Shown here: one piece after another, positions 1 through 10,344 of the stretch
How positions within the stretch are numbered: the first letter of the stretch is position 1
Layout of the letters: every line of letters starts with the position of its first letter
Assembly: GCF_014356525.2 (NCBI RefSeq)
Contig: NC_052518.1
Coordinates: forward strand, 7,396,869 to 7,460,868
Direction: 5' to 3'
Source of the DNA: Nilaparvata lugens
Taxonomy: Eukaryota; Arthropoda; Insecta; Hemiptera; Delphacidae
Length of the DNA stretch: 64,000 bases
Position numbers and translations under genes: made by a program
The notes under the pieces: generated by a model
What the model saw: the letters and a program-made list of their open reading frames with translations, nothing else
Databases searched by the model: none
What the model was told of the DNA's origin: nothing

Positions 1-268
1 ACTCAGAGATTGTAGTCTACTTCTTCCAGGTTCATATCCATCATCTAAATTTGATCTAGGTTTACATGAAGATATGGTATCAATAATTATGTGTTACATC
101 AGGGTTTGAGCGAACAGCTGATCAATCTCTGTTTAAACATGGATAGATCATATGAGTCTATGTCATCAAGAGAATTTATCAAGAGATGAATCGGTAAGGA
201 GAGTTGCCATCAGTTGACAAATTGTACCGTAGCCTACAAGAGAAGATTCTCTATACATAATTTATGAA

Positions 269-406
269 TATAAAGAAAATAAAAATCTCATTACCCTTTT
301 TTTAAAATATTTTATTAGTGATAAAATATTTAAAAAAAAGGGTACTGAGATTTTTATTTTCTTTATATTTATATTACAAGTAGCCCTATACAGGAAAGAG
401 ATAAAT
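269..406. mobile_element. Penelope-like foldback fragment with 10-bp target duplication
   Basis: A 138-bp near-palindrome whose arms carry AAATAAAAATCTCAGTACCC and its complement, followed by a GTAGCCCTATACAGG segment. It is flanked by perfect copies of AATTTATGAA at 259-268 and 407-416. The same sequence recurs at 4756-4896 and, diverged, at 7075-7350, 19215-19360 and 55665-55720. Confidence 0.65.
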
Positions 407-1289
407 AATTTATGAAACCAATGTGAGGAAGAACTATCAATTTCCAAGTTTGTATTCGAATTATCATTCGCTGACCAATTTTATTCCACAGTTTCATAGC
501 TCAACTAAGACAGTAAAAATATCAAATTTTAATTAAGTAACAAACTTATAATATTATTTTATAATAAGTAGAATATTATTCGAATGAGAAGCTGGGATTT
601 GTTTCATTGAAAACCAACAAAATATGTTTCTCCCCTTCTAAAATATTGTATACAATTAATAATTTCACAGACCACTAGAGTATTTATTGACAGATAACAC
701 GTCAAAAATGAATGACTTTGAACTCTTTTCTGTATAGTTTGTGGAGTGGTGAATTCATTTTTGTAAATTTACTCAACATCTGTGAAATTAACTTTTGTAA
801 AGTAGAGTTGGTAGTGAATATGATATCATGATCTATATTGAATATAATATATTTAATGAAAGTTCTGTTTAGAATTATCACAAACCCTGATATAATGAAA
901 AAAGAGAAACAAGTCCGTTTGGAGAGTTCCAGAAGTTGAAGCAATTGGCTTGTCTGTGATGGGTCGGTCACCTCAAAGTCAAGCAATTGAACCTTTTCTA
1001 CTTAATCGTATCAAATCTTTCCTTCAATTTTCAATATTTTCAATTTGATTCACTTTAAATATATTGTGCAAAAAAGACAAATTTTTTTTTATAATTTATT
1101 ATGATAATGACAATATGTATATGATAATCATTTTCCTTGGAATAATATAATACCAAATAAGTAGTATCACAGATCTGTTTACTTAATCCATGGTAGTATA
1201 TTTGAAGAGTGTCCAAGTAGGTAAATAATAAATCAGTGGCCTCAATATATTAAGTATGCTATTTTGAATAATGTTTATTATTTAAAAAC

Positions 1290-1440
1290 ACTTTACTTAC
1301 ATGGGTTACTTTTGTATAAATTGATAAAAACAATATAAAAACCTTGTAGTACCCTTTATTATTAAAAACTTTTAAATATCTCAACGACTAGTTTCGATCC
1401 TAAGTTAGGTCATTTCCAAGTTGAAATCATTTTTATTAAT
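1290..1440 (-). mobile_element. Penelope-like fragment with hammerhead-like motif
   Basis: It shares the terminal GTTACTTTT...AGTACCCTTTATT arrangement with the other family members. On the minus strand it has an AAATGA...CGAAAC motif around a small CCTA/TAGG hairpin (1390-1431). Confidence 0.4.
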
Positions 1441-1539
1441 TTGTTTATTATTTATATTACAAAGTAAAAATCATGCGATGATGTAATAGGTAGTTATTTT
1501 CTGTTCATGAATGAAAAATTGTTTTATTTCAAATTATTG

Positions 1540-1758
1540 TAGCCTATTGTTAGTGGCTCGTGACAATTTTACTCTGTGCTCTCTCAAGATCCAGAAATGT
1601 CGAGGAATATGTTTTGTAATTTTTGTAATAGTAGCGCTCATCGAATTTCCATCTAGCTGTTTACCCTGTTGTCAATATTTGCAGTAGCAGAAGTCTTCTG
1701 GGTGAATTACAGCATTTAATTTGGATTTTCGTTGAGTAATAATAATGAATATGTTTTA
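1540..1758. mobile_element. Partial copy of the AAACGAAAATCC foldback MITE
   Basis: One arm of the element seen complete at 30941-31220: TTTCCATCTAGCTGTTTACC, then a GCAGTAGCAGAAGTCTTC segment, then an end close to GGATTTTCGTT. The other arm is replaced by unrelated sequence. It lies immediately beside the donor of the exon at 1767-1910. Confidence 0.55.
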
Positions 1759-1766
1759 TTACTCAC

Positions 1767-1910
1767 ATTGAACGCCTTGAGTCGCTCAGGATCGTGAGGA
1801 AGAGTTTTCAGATCATCGACGTCCTCATCGTCATCATCATCGTCTTCTTTGTTTCCACTGGATGAAGTCTCATCGTGCACTGATCCTGTATCCTGCAGGA
1901 TAACGGGACT
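1767..1910 (-). CDS. Internal exon of NOL4-like gene (acidic run + DPERLKAFN)
   Basis: A 144-bp minus-strand exon encoding exactly 48 residues, phase 0 at both ends. The acceptor reads TTTCAG and the donor GTGAGT on the minus strand. The translation starts SPVILQDTG, passes through a serine patch and an acidic stretch (KEDDDDDDEDVDD), and ends LKTLPHDPERLKAFN. In NOL4 family proteins an acidic Asp/Glu run is followed by ERLKAFN and then the conserved block beginning MFVRLF, so the exon boundary would fall just before that block. NOL4 proteins are nuclear/nucleolar proteins of poorly defined molecular function. The match is from memory and covers few residues. The exon itself is well supported (splice sites, phase, local GC rise, codon-like composition); the family name is only moderately supported. 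The following exon is not in bases 1-1766. Confidence 0.75.
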
Positions 1911-2154
1911 CTGAAATATTGTGAGAGGAATATAAAAATAAAGTGAGGAGTAACTTCAAACGAGGGTGACTTGAACATTCTCAATCTTTATGCGTTACTG
2001 ACCACTCTAAATAAATAGGTACTAACCTACCTTTTAGACATTGGCTTACTACTATCAAAATTCGGAAAGGGGACAGTTTATGGGTAGGTCTGTTGATCCT
2101 TTTCTAATCATGTATTTGATGTAAGTATTGTTAAATGTAGATAAATAAATAAAT

Positions 2155-2562
2155 CCTGGTGACTAGATGTTAAAGATTAATTTGATAACCTGAGAACTAG
2201 ATATTGAAAATATATTTAATACTCTCAAATAAGATATACTCTTATCCTTTCTCCTGGAAAGTAGATTCAGCAATAAGATAGGATTTTTTTATAAAAACCC
2301 ATATTTCTATTGTTAAGACGCTTTTTTATATTTAATTTATTTTGTTCTTGTTTTAAACCCTGGTGACTAGATAAAGATTAATTGAATAACTTGAGAACTA
2401 GATATTGAAAATATATTCAATACTCTCAAATAAGATATACTCTTATCCTTTCTCCTGAAAAGTAGATTCAGCAATAAATTCAAGATAGGATTTTTTTTAT
2501 AAAACCCATATTTCTATTGTTAAGACGCTTTTTTATATTTAAATTATTTTGTTCTTGTTTTA
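2155..2562. repeat. Tandem duplication, 204-bp unit, two copies
   Basis: Copies begin CCTGGTGACTAGAT at 2155 and 2359 and are nearly identical to the end of the second copy, differing by small indels. Neither copy is coding. Confidence 0.85.
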
Positions 2563-2599
2563 TTTTACTCTTGTTTTATTCTTAGCTTTTTATCTATTT

Positions 2600-2800
2600 T
2601 AAATCTAATTTTTGAATGAAGAATGTTGTAATGTTTCAAGGAGACATATAAGGGTTTAACCTGTTGTCTCCACGTATGTATTCAAATTCAAAATTTGTAA
2701 TTGTATTTATGAAAAAAATCAATGAAAAATGAAGATGAAAATGAAAAATAAAGATGAAAAATTCAAAATTCAAAATTGTATTTATGCAAATAAATCAATG
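2600..2800 (+). mobile_element. Non-LTR retroposon 3' end with terminal hairpin
   Basis: A stem GGAGACA/TGTCTCC (2640-2671) encloses an inner GGT/ACC stem and is followed by an AT-rich tail with repeated GATGAAAA units. A related hairpin with a compensatory change lies at 9707-9739. Such hairpins are recognised by the reverse transcriptase in several non-LTR clades. Confidence 0.45.
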
Positions 2801-2885
2801 GATATTGAACATCTTGGAAACTAGATGTTGGAGATTTATTGAACAATCATTTTTCCCTTCAAAACCAGAATGATATGTGATAACA

Positions 2886-3060
2886 TTTGAAACCATGTGT
2901 ATGATATGATATAGCATTAAAAATCATGTGTATAATATGTTATAGCATTGAAACTCATGTGTATAATATGTTATAGCATTGAAACTCATGTGTATGATAT
3001 GTTATAGTATTTGAAATCATGTGTAGGATATGTTGTGATAACATTTAAAATCATGGGCAG
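2886..3060. repeat. Minisatellite, about 38-bp unit, 5 copies
   Basis: Units read close to AAACTCATGTGTATAATATG followed by TTATAGCATTG, repeated head to tail with mild divergence. Confidence 0.8.
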
Positions 3061-3416
3061 ATACATTCACAAAAGTTAAACACATACTTTGTCGACCAAG
3101 TCGATCATATATTATTTGAAATCATGTGCAGTTACATTCACAGAAGTCCAACACTTGAATTAATTACAAATTTATTCGAAACAACATTGACTATGAAAAA
3201 TCTTCAAGTCATTAAACACATAAAATAACAAGTCGTCAAAAGCATGCCTCTCTGATCATCTAGGAAATTTTAATGGAATTGAGTGTATTTTTCAAATTGC
3301 TAAGGTGAAGAAAAGTGCTCCAAAATGAATTTCTAATTTTATTCCAGGAGTAATACAGTATGACAATGAATAAGGATAATATTACTTTTTTAAAAATTAT
3401 CTTAAGTCGTCTCAAG

Positions 3417-3560
3417 ATTGATTGATTGATTGATTTTTATTTTGTGCTAGGTCTAGACAGACCCATTGCACATCAAAATATTATACATCAGAAATTATAT
3501 GTAACATAAATAAAAAATAATAATAATACAAAATGTAATGATACTGTATTCTGTATAATA
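3417..3560 (-). mobile_element. Retroposon 3' end with (AATC)n tail
   Basis: The plus strand begins with four ATTG repeats followed by TTTTTATTTTGTGCTAGG. Read on the minus strand this is a 3' untranslated end terminating in a tetranucleotide tail, typical of non-LTR elements. Confidence 0.4.
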
Positions 3561-3984
3561 ATACAGAAATAATATACAGGATAATAATTCATTCAAAAAG
3601 TATAGAAGTAAGACTAAATATAATATAATCAATGCAAGTATGAGTGAAAGACAAACAGCAAACAGAATAATAATGGACTGAAGACTGAATTAATTATAAT
3701 AAAGGAACAAAAGTGAAAGAATCCGAAATCATGAGTTATTGGAACTTTTTCTGAACTCTGATAAAAGCTAGGATACAATAAGTTTTCTCTATGAGTGTTA
3801 TTATTGATATATTATTCATTCAACTATACATTACTTTTTAACAGTTGGTTAGTAGGCCTACTGGGTGTGCCCGTTTTAAAATTATATAAATGTGAAATTT
3901 TCATATTTTTGTATATCTTTGTAGTAGATTAAAATTAGTATCCTTATATTTTTGAGATAAGGTCGGTAGTAGAGGCTAGATGAC

Positions 3985-4112
3985 AAATACTTTATTATTA
4001 AACGAAAATCCAAATTAAATGCTGTAATTCTTTGTCAATATTTGCAGTAGCAGAAGTCTTCGGGGTGAACTGCAGCATTTAATTTGGATTTCCGTTTAAT
4101 AATAATTATTGA
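3985..4112. mobile_element. Short foldback copy of the AAACGAAAATCC MITE
   Basis: The left arm, TTATTATTAAACGAAAATCC, is closely matched in inverse at the right end. The copy is internally deleted relative to 30941-31220 and keeps the GCAGTAGCAGAAGTCTTC core. Confidence 0.65.
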
Positions 4113-4755
4113 TTCATTAGCATTTGAATAATTGCAATATCTTAATAATTTCCACAAATAAATTCAAAATCAAATTTAAATACTTCTTCGAATTTAAATT
4201 CAAATTTAGATACAAAGTATCTAAAAATACTTTGCTTAATGTATCAATAGTTTCAATAGTTCAATCTCTACTGCAGTATAGATTGGTGATTTGGGGAGGT
4301 GCTTTTGAAGCTCACCTGTCAACACGGTTTGCTGTCCAAAAATGATGATCAAAACAATTTCAAATCGACCCTTCAATAAATGCTTTCAGTAAACTAAAAG
4401 TCATGACCGTCCACCACTGTATGTGTCATGTACGAGGGTAATTGTTTTTCAACCTCCGATCACATATCATAGGACACAGACAAGTGATAGAGGGTGAATT
4501 TCAAAGAGTTGTCATTTTCAGTAGACGCTCTGTGATCGGTGCGGCCAGGTCGTCAAATGTTGTCACCAATCACAAAGTTACTAAAATTTTCCATCTAATG
4601 TGAAAAACTGGATAGTTGATACATTTACACCTGCTCTAGAACATGGGTTTCCCATAGTTGAGTAGAATAATTTCAGAAAAATGCAATTTATTTATTTATA
4701 TTTGTAGTAAATTTCATATATTGTATTTTTGAATATTATGTACATTTTATTGATT

Positions 4756-4896
4756 TAAATATAAAGAAAATAAAAATCTCAGTACCCTTTTTTTAAAATA
4801 TTTTATCACAACATGTTTTGGTCATTTATTATTAATAAATACAAACAAGATTTTTATATTTATATTACAAGTAGCCCTATACAGGAAAGAGATAAA
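4756..4896. mobile_element. Penelope-like fragment with 11-bp target duplication
   Basis: It has the same AAATCTCAGTACCC and GTAGCCCTATACAGGAAAGA segments as 269-406, plus ATCACAACATGTTTTGGTCA. It is flanked by perfect TTTTATTGATT copies at 4745-4755 and 4897-4907. The host sequence is paralogous to the flanks of the piggyBac-like element at 7848-8670, where this insertion is absent. Confidence 0.7.
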
Positions 4897-5012
4897 TTTT
4901 ATTGATTGTTTATTTGTATATTAATGAAAATATTATTAATATTCACAATTTATTTTAATATTAAACTTTACAGTTGTGTTGTGAGTGATGTTGTGGTACT
5001 TTTCCATAATGA

Positions 5013-5100
5013 AAACACAATTTGAAATTGTCAACCACTTTTCATATCTTATTTAATCCAATAAAAAGTGGTTGACAATTTCAAATTTGTGTTTTCATTT
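5013..5100. repeat. Foldback, about 30-bp arms
   Basis: Inverted arms contain AAATTGTCAACCACTTTT and its complement, with a short AT spacer between them. It resembles the inverted Penelope-like ends elsewhere in the window, but no motif identifies it. Confidence 0.5.
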
Positions 5101-5551
5101 AATATTAAAATAGTTCAGACTGGATTATTTATCTGATTCACAGTTTTTTCGATAAATTTTGTTAGGCTACGGTTTACTGCACTTGGATGAACTACATCTT
5201 CAAGTACAGAAAAATGTTTGGTTTATCTTTCAGTAATTGTTACTCCTACTGGCGGTAAAGTTCTACTTTTGCCAGTAGTAATCTACAATGAACTTCAAGA
5301 AGATGTGGAGAGATTCTAAATCGTTCTTCTTCCCAACTGCTTCTCCTAATAAATCTTCAACTATATCAAGTTATAAATAAAATAATCTTACATTTATCAC
5401 TTTGGATCTGTCTCCTATTCGCGGACAAAGTCCAGTAACATACTGTACTTTTTGTGAGTAGTATCTTGTTCACTTGTAACTTTTCGTGTTATACTTTTGT
5501 TAATATTTTGTATGAATTTCGAGTGAATAGATTTGATTGATTGAGATTGAG

Positions 5552-6200
5552 ATTATGGAGAGAAAGAAAGTGTGGAAAGATTGGATTGTTCGAAAAATAA
5601 ATGTTTTAGTTTAGGTACTTTGTTTAGTATATTAAGAATTTGTATTTTTTAGTTTGTATTCACATCACATCTTGTTTTTGAATTTTTCCTATGTGGAAAT
5701 TAATTTGAATTGACTCGAGTTTGAAAAAAAACTTTAAAAATTAGAGATTTTTGTATTCTCGTGTGTTAGCACAGCTTATAAACCATGAATCAATTTAGTG
5801 TTCCATTGAAAAAAACTTGATTCAAGTTTAAAAAAGAATTTCAATATTGATTTGAGTTTCAAATAGCTTCCTATACTGGTACATTATGGAGAGAAAGAAA
5901 GAAAGCAAGTGTGGAAAGATTGAACTGTTCAAAAAATAAATTTTATTTTACTTTGTATAGTATTTTGAGAATTTGTATTTTTTAGTTTGTATTCACATTA
6001 CATCTTGTTTTTGAATTTTTCCATGTAAAAATTAATTTGAATTTGAATTGACTTGAGTTTGAAAATAGCTTTATAAATTAGAGATTTTTGTATTCTCGTA
6101 CCTTTGCTCAGCTTATAAACCATGAATTAATTTAGTGTTCCATTGAAAAAAACTTGATTCAAGTCTAAACAAAACTTTCAATATTGATTTGAGTTTTTAA
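5552..6200. repeat. Diverged tandem duplication, about 331-bp period
   Basis: Copies start ATTATGGAGAGAAAGAAAG at 5552 and a close match near 5883. They share the GTATTCACATCAC and TAGAGATTTTTGTATTCTCG segments, with several indels. Confidence 0.75.
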
Positions 6201-6236
6201 ATCGTTTTCATTCTTAATTGTTTGCTTTTTGCTTAA

Positions 6237-6485
6237 GGTAATCTTGATAAGTTAATACAAAGAAGCGATATTCATAGACACATCACAAGAAATAGGTATC
6301 AGCTGCAGGTAACACAAGCTAGATTGACTAAGACTAAAATGAACGTTGATTATATGAGTATAAAATTATTCAACAAGTAACCATTAGACGCTAGAAATGT
6401 TACTTTTAGAAAAACTAATCCTATAATTTACAAGTCCCTAAAAGCTAAACCACTCACTCTATTCACTCCAATATGGCAAGATTAA
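6237..6485 (+). pseudogene. Non-LTR retrotransposon reverse transcriptase, C-terminal remnant
   Basis: An 82-codon plus-strand frame interrupted by one in-frame stop. It reads NLDKLIQRSDIHRHITRNRY, then QLQVTQARL...KLFNK, the stop, and PLDARNVTFRK...IIYKSLKAKPL before ending. The order H-x-TRN, a hydrophobic strand, then N-K-x-P followed by F(R/K)K and a final YKSLK matches the region after the polymerase domain in Jockey/CR1-type elements, where an LP replaces the stop here. An AT-rich 3' region with a polyadenylation signal (about 6770-6780) follows. The copy is 5'-truncated and dead. The clade cannot be fixed from this length. Confidence 0.65.
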
Positions 6486-6800
6486 AATTAAAATTAATTG
6501 AATTAAATTAATTTAATTTAAATTAAAATTTAGTATGGAGAGCCTTTCTTTCTCATGATTGATTTTACTGTTTAAATGTATTCATAAGCTATATCTATCT
6601 ATGTATAGGACTCATATTTTGTTGAAGCTTATTGTGATGTGTTTCTAGACACCAAATTGACTTCTGTGAATTGCTTTAATTTGTATTTGTATGTGTGACT
6701 ATTGACTATTGTATGAATATTGTGTGTTTTTTGTTTCCTGATGACTATGTCTATTGCACTATGTTTTCGATACAATAAAGAATCCCATTCTATTCTGAAG
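6486..6800 (+). mobile_element. 3' untranslated part of the same non-LTR element
   Basis: It follows the remnant frame directly, is T-rich with alternating TGTGTGACTATTG runs, and ends at CAATAAAGAATCCC. The extent is approximate because no target duplication was identified. Confidence 0.5.
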
Positions 6801-7074
6801 AATTATATTTTATTCTATTATGTTTCCAATACTGGTACAGAGCTCATATCAATCATTATATCCTATCAAATTTTAGTTTAATTATTAAACACGCAGGACC
6901 ATTACAATCCCAATTAATCATTACTAGTGAATTAGTTTGTGTTTTATTTCTGGTTCAAAATTTTTCTTAATAACTCAATATTTTCAAGTTCTGAGAGTTT
7001 ATTGAATGTAATCATTCTATTATATGCGTTTTTTAATCAAAACAAATTCAAAATTTCTATTCATCTCTTTTCTG

Positions 7075-7350
7075 TATAGGGCTACTTTTTATAGAAATAG
7101 AAATAAAAATCTCAGTACCCTTTATGAATTATTTAATGAATCATGCGAATTTAAATCCACAATATTTATAGTTCTAGTTCATAAAATCATATGAATACAC
7201 TAACATATGATCAACATAAGAATCTTACAGCAGTATTTGTTTATTTACTTCATATCACTTGAAAATGGCATCAATGACCGAAACATGTTGTGATTAAATA
7301 ATTCATAAAGGGTACTGAGATTTTTATTTTTCTTTCTATTTCAAAATTTC
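7075..7350. mobile_element. Penelope-like foldback with hammerhead-like motif
   Basis: The left arm, GGCTAC...AAATCTCAGTACCCTTTAT, is matched in inverse at 7300-7350. Beside the right arm lies AATGGCATCAATGACCGAAAC (7264-7283 region), with a GGCAT/ATG.CC stem before CGAAAC, the layout of stem II of a hammerhead ribozyme. Penelope-like elements commonly carry degenerate hammerheads in their terminal repeats. Confidence 0.5.
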
Positions 7351-7529
7351 TAGTTTATTTATTTCTAGACTGAAAAGTGGACTCAAATCAATTCAAGTGG
7401 ATAGCATAACCTATAATTTTTATTCATATCTCTACCTTCATTGTATTATCATTCATCCCATCATCATCATCTAGGCTTAAAATACTTCTAGAAAGTCGCC
7501 TTTGTAAAATAATAAATAATAAATAAAAC

Positions 7530-7752
7530 CTTCGCAATCATTACCTTTTCTAATTAAACTTTGCCCTGGAGATTATCATTACGTTATTGGAGATTAGCAA
7601 AATAGATTACATTATCCTAATAAATTACATTACATTATCCATTATCTAATAAATAACATTTTCGCATCCATTACCTTCTCAAATTAAATTTTACACTGGA
7701 GATTATCATTGCGTTATTGGAGATTAGCAAAATAGATTACATTATCCTTCTT
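7530..7752. repeat. Direct duplication of about 90 bp
   Basis: CTGGAGATTATCATTACGTT and a close copy recur about 130 bp apart, each followed by ATTGGAGATTAGCAAAATAG and TTACATTATCC. Confidence 0.8.
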
Positions 7753-7847
7753 ATCAAGAAAATCCTAGTTGAATAGGTTAATTTTAGAGAAAATTCAAAT
7801 TATTTATATTTGCAGTGAATTTCATATATTGTATTTTTGAATATTAT

Positions 7848-8670
7848 CCCTATAGAGACACACTGGGGTGTTTCACACCCCAGGGATTTTTTTTCTGTTC
7901 TGCAGTTGACAATATCAAACAGATGGGAATTTATGTCCAGTCTAAATTAGGTTTGTAGTATTGTCAACCACTCTCCACCACTTCCAGTCAGTAATAGCAT
8001 TCTACAAGGTCACCAGCTCATCTTGTTCTTCGTTTGGAGTGTCTAACACCCCAGAGTGTCTTTTACGTAGGACTTTTATCAAACACTTTTATTACAAAGA
8101 TTTACTTGTATTGTCACTACGAATGTGGTATGGGATGATGGATCAGATTGGAATAAATGCTATGATTCTCTACAACTTGAGATTCAAAACGATAAAATGA
8201 AGAGACGTGAGTTTTTGATGAAGTTGTCATTGGCAATGATCAAGCCATTCGTTCAAACCGGATTAGGAGCTCCAACACTTAGGCGGAACATAAGAAGCTG
8301 CTAACTATCTTAAGACATTAATATGTCGATTCCTTGTTTATGTAGTTTAATAAAAACAAATTATTTTCAATAATTAGAAAAAAAAATATTTTCTTAAACT
8401 TATTCAAGGTATTAAAATACATCTAAACATTTTCAATGTTAAACTTTAAATTTAAGCTACGTACTTCTAAAATTAGTATAAATATTGATAAGCAGTGCTT
8501 TACTTTCGATTTCTGTATGCACTTGGAACAAAAATGATTAAGAAATGATGAAGTATGGTCTATACTTGTTTTTTTTCGTATTTTGCAAAGAAAAATGCAA
8601 AATTAAATTGGGGTTTCAACACCCGAGTGTGTCTACTATGTTAGCTTAAAGTAAGTGTGTCTCTGTAGGG
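7848..8670 (+). mobile_element. piggyBac-like element, internally deleted, TTAT target duplication
   Basis: An 823-bp element starting CCCTATAGAGACACAC and ending GTGTGTCTCTGTAGGG, flanked by TTAT on both sides (7844-7847, 8671-8674). Subterminal GGGGTG/CACCCC repeats occur near both ends. CCC/GGG termini with a TTAA-like duplication are the piggyBac signature. A paralogous unoccupied site at about 4690-4755 reads straight through a single TTAT, confirming the boundaries. It contains transposase remnants (7961-8304) but is far too short to be autonomous. Confidence 0.85.
7961..8304 (+). pseudogene. piggyBac-like transposase C-terminal remnant, frameshifted
   Basis: One frame (7961-8200) ends with the segment MMDQIGINAMILYNLR, which matches the piggyBac region where an Asp precedes xxxINAxxLY; that Asp is the last catalytic acidic residue in active relatives. 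A second frame from about 8188 continues KMKRREFLMKLSLAMIKPF and ends in a stop at 8302-8304, matching the R-x-F-L-x-x-L-x-x-x-L downstream motif. A one-base shift near 8190 breaks the two. The first part of the upstream frame is not recognised. All upstream catalytic regions are missing, so this is a dead fragment. Confidence 0.7.
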
Positions 8671-8836
8671 TTATGTACATTTTGATTAGATTGCTTGTTT
8701 GTATATGAATGGAAATGAAATTATTATTATAAAAATAGATACCTCAGTCGAATAAATACATTGATTGCATTCTAGAAATCTAGATAAATCGAAAAATCTT
8801 TATTAAAATATTTTTTTCCTACAGTTACGTTGAAAA

Positions 8837-9350
8837 GTGGCCATTGCTGCACTGATTACAGAACGCAAAGAATCACTTTTCCGCTCTAGTGCGGGAAAAA
8901 TTTTTCTGCACTCCAGATTTGCAACATGGCAACGCAAAATACTTAGTAGGTTATATGGAGCAACAGTGCAGCAAAATCAAAATGAAGTTGGTAACAGTGA
9001 CTGCTGTGGCTGCTATAGTGAGCAGACGTGCAACGAAGCACAACGCGCTAATTATTATTCATTATATACCAAGGACAACGAGGACTTTAGGATTTTAGGA
9101 TTAAGGTTTTTATCAATAATAAAATTACACAGAAAAACATTTGATGCATTTCAGGCAATTTTACCCATAATTACCCACTTTTCATATTCAATGGTAACTG
9201 TAGGAAAAACTTAATGTGAAATACGTGCGCAAAGTTCCTCTGCTGCACTCAAGAAACCATTCGCCAACTCGCCTACGGCTCGGGCGTAAACGTTTCTTTC
9301 GGTGCAGCAAACTGTCACTTTGCGCACTAGTTGCACAAATAACTATTTAA
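8837..9350. repeat. G+C-richer repeat-like island, unidentified
   Basis: Compared with its surroundings this segment is richer in GC. Its right part (9220-9340) has GTGCGCAAAG...CTGCTGCACTC facing GTGCAGCAAACTG...CTTTGCGCAC as inverted arms around TCGCCTACGGCTCGGGCG, a MITE-like layout. The left part contains two overlapping open frames (8837-9214 and 8889-9098) with no recognised domain; I treat them as chance. Confidence 0.45.
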
Positions 9351-9378
9351 TGTTAGATTATGTAAGATGGTGACTTAC

Positions 9379-9482
9379 CGATAGTTCTCTGGGTCCTGGT
9401 GGAGTACATTTCTTGGTAGCAGCGTAGCCTGGCCAAATCTCCTCACCTGGGCTCAGCTCATCCCTCATATCACCATTGCGTA
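9379..9482 (-). CDS. Internal exon of NOL4-like gene
   Basis: A 104-bp minus-strand exon. The acceptor is AAACAG with a modest T-rich tract and the donor is GTAAGT. The first two bases (TA) complete a valine codon begun by the exon at 14707-14761. The next 34 codons run RNGDMRDELSPGEEIW and on to a proline-rich end, finishing in RELS at a codon boundary, which fits the phase-0 start of the exon at 1767-1910. The other two frames hit stops at once. No domain is recognised; the composition (polar, acidic, Pro/Gly) suggests a disordered linker. The exon lies just beside a G+C-richer repeat (8837-9350) but is distinct from it. Confidence 0.75.
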
Positions 9483-9699
9483 CTGTTTACAACAAACAAA
9501 AATTATATTTAAAGTGCTACAGGATGGATAACAGCCATAATACTTCATATATTCATTTTCACCATCACTTTCACCATCAACTCTATTAAAGAATGTTTTA
9601 GAAGTAGTTTTCTAAGTAATATTTTTTTCTTTTCAAACATTAGTTTTAGTATCTTTTTTTTGTTTTGTTTTGATTAAACAGTATACTGTACTTATTGTT

Positions 9700-9745
9700 G
9701 TGTTAAGGAAACATATTTGGGTCATTACCTGTTGTTTCCGATGTG
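9700..9745 (+). mobile_element. Non-LTR retroposon 3' hairpin
   Basis: The stem GGAAACA/TGTTTCC (9707-9739), with an inner GGT/ACC pair, parallels the hairpin at 2640-2671. Only the end of the element is recognisable. Confidence 0.4.
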
Positions 9746-10344
9746 ATATTCTACAATAACTTTTGAACGATTTTATCAATCAGCTTCAAAATTTGACTAC
9801 ATATTCTACGAACCTTTTCACAGTTCAAGTTTGTTGGACATTTATTTTATTCGCCAAAAAGTATATTTTTCAATGATTTATCAATTGTGATTATATTATC
9901 ATGTATTCACAAACAAAGGTACCGTATACAGCTGTGCTGAATAATAAGTTCTATTTTTCCGGCTCTAAATTTTGTAAATTACGTGAAAATGTTTCAATTA
10001 TCAGTGATTTGAGTGTAATATTTTTGTTTCCTATCCAGTTTCTCAACCTTCAAAATTCTTAGTTTTAGTTGTTTTTGAGTGAAAAAGAACTAAATTTCAG
10101 AAAAGTGGAATCATAACCTCATTTCGGACTTTTAAATTATTATCTAAATTTGTGAGAGAAATAGTACAAGGAGTGTCCTTAGTTTTTCTCTCCCATTCAG
10201 TGCTTCTTGTAAAAATTATAATAATAAAAAAAATAAATAAATATTATGAATTATGATGCAGAAATCATCAATAGTATAAAACTAGTTGAATATAATTAAT
10301 CACAAAAGTATCAAATCTGAATTATAAAAATTCATTATTAGATT

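Larger units (their letters stand above)
1911..9378 (-). other. Intron of the NOL4-like gene, filled with repeats
   Basis: Sequence between two phase-compatible exons. It holds a 204-bp tandem duplication, a short minisatellite, several retroposon 3' ends, Penelope-like fragments, a reverse transcriptase remnant, a 331-bp duplication and a piggyBac-like element, each listed separately. Nothing between them looks coding. Confidence 0.6.

Noticed and set aside
5385..5460. Minus-strand segment WTLSANRRQIQSDK next to a GTAAG donor-like site
   Set aside because: Its phase cannot be tied to neighbouring exons and it lies among repeats; likely chance or an element remnant.
8837..9214. 125-codon plus frame with better base composition
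   Set aside because: It has no starting ATG context of note and no domain, and it lies in a repeat-like island with inverted ends; not enough for a gene call.
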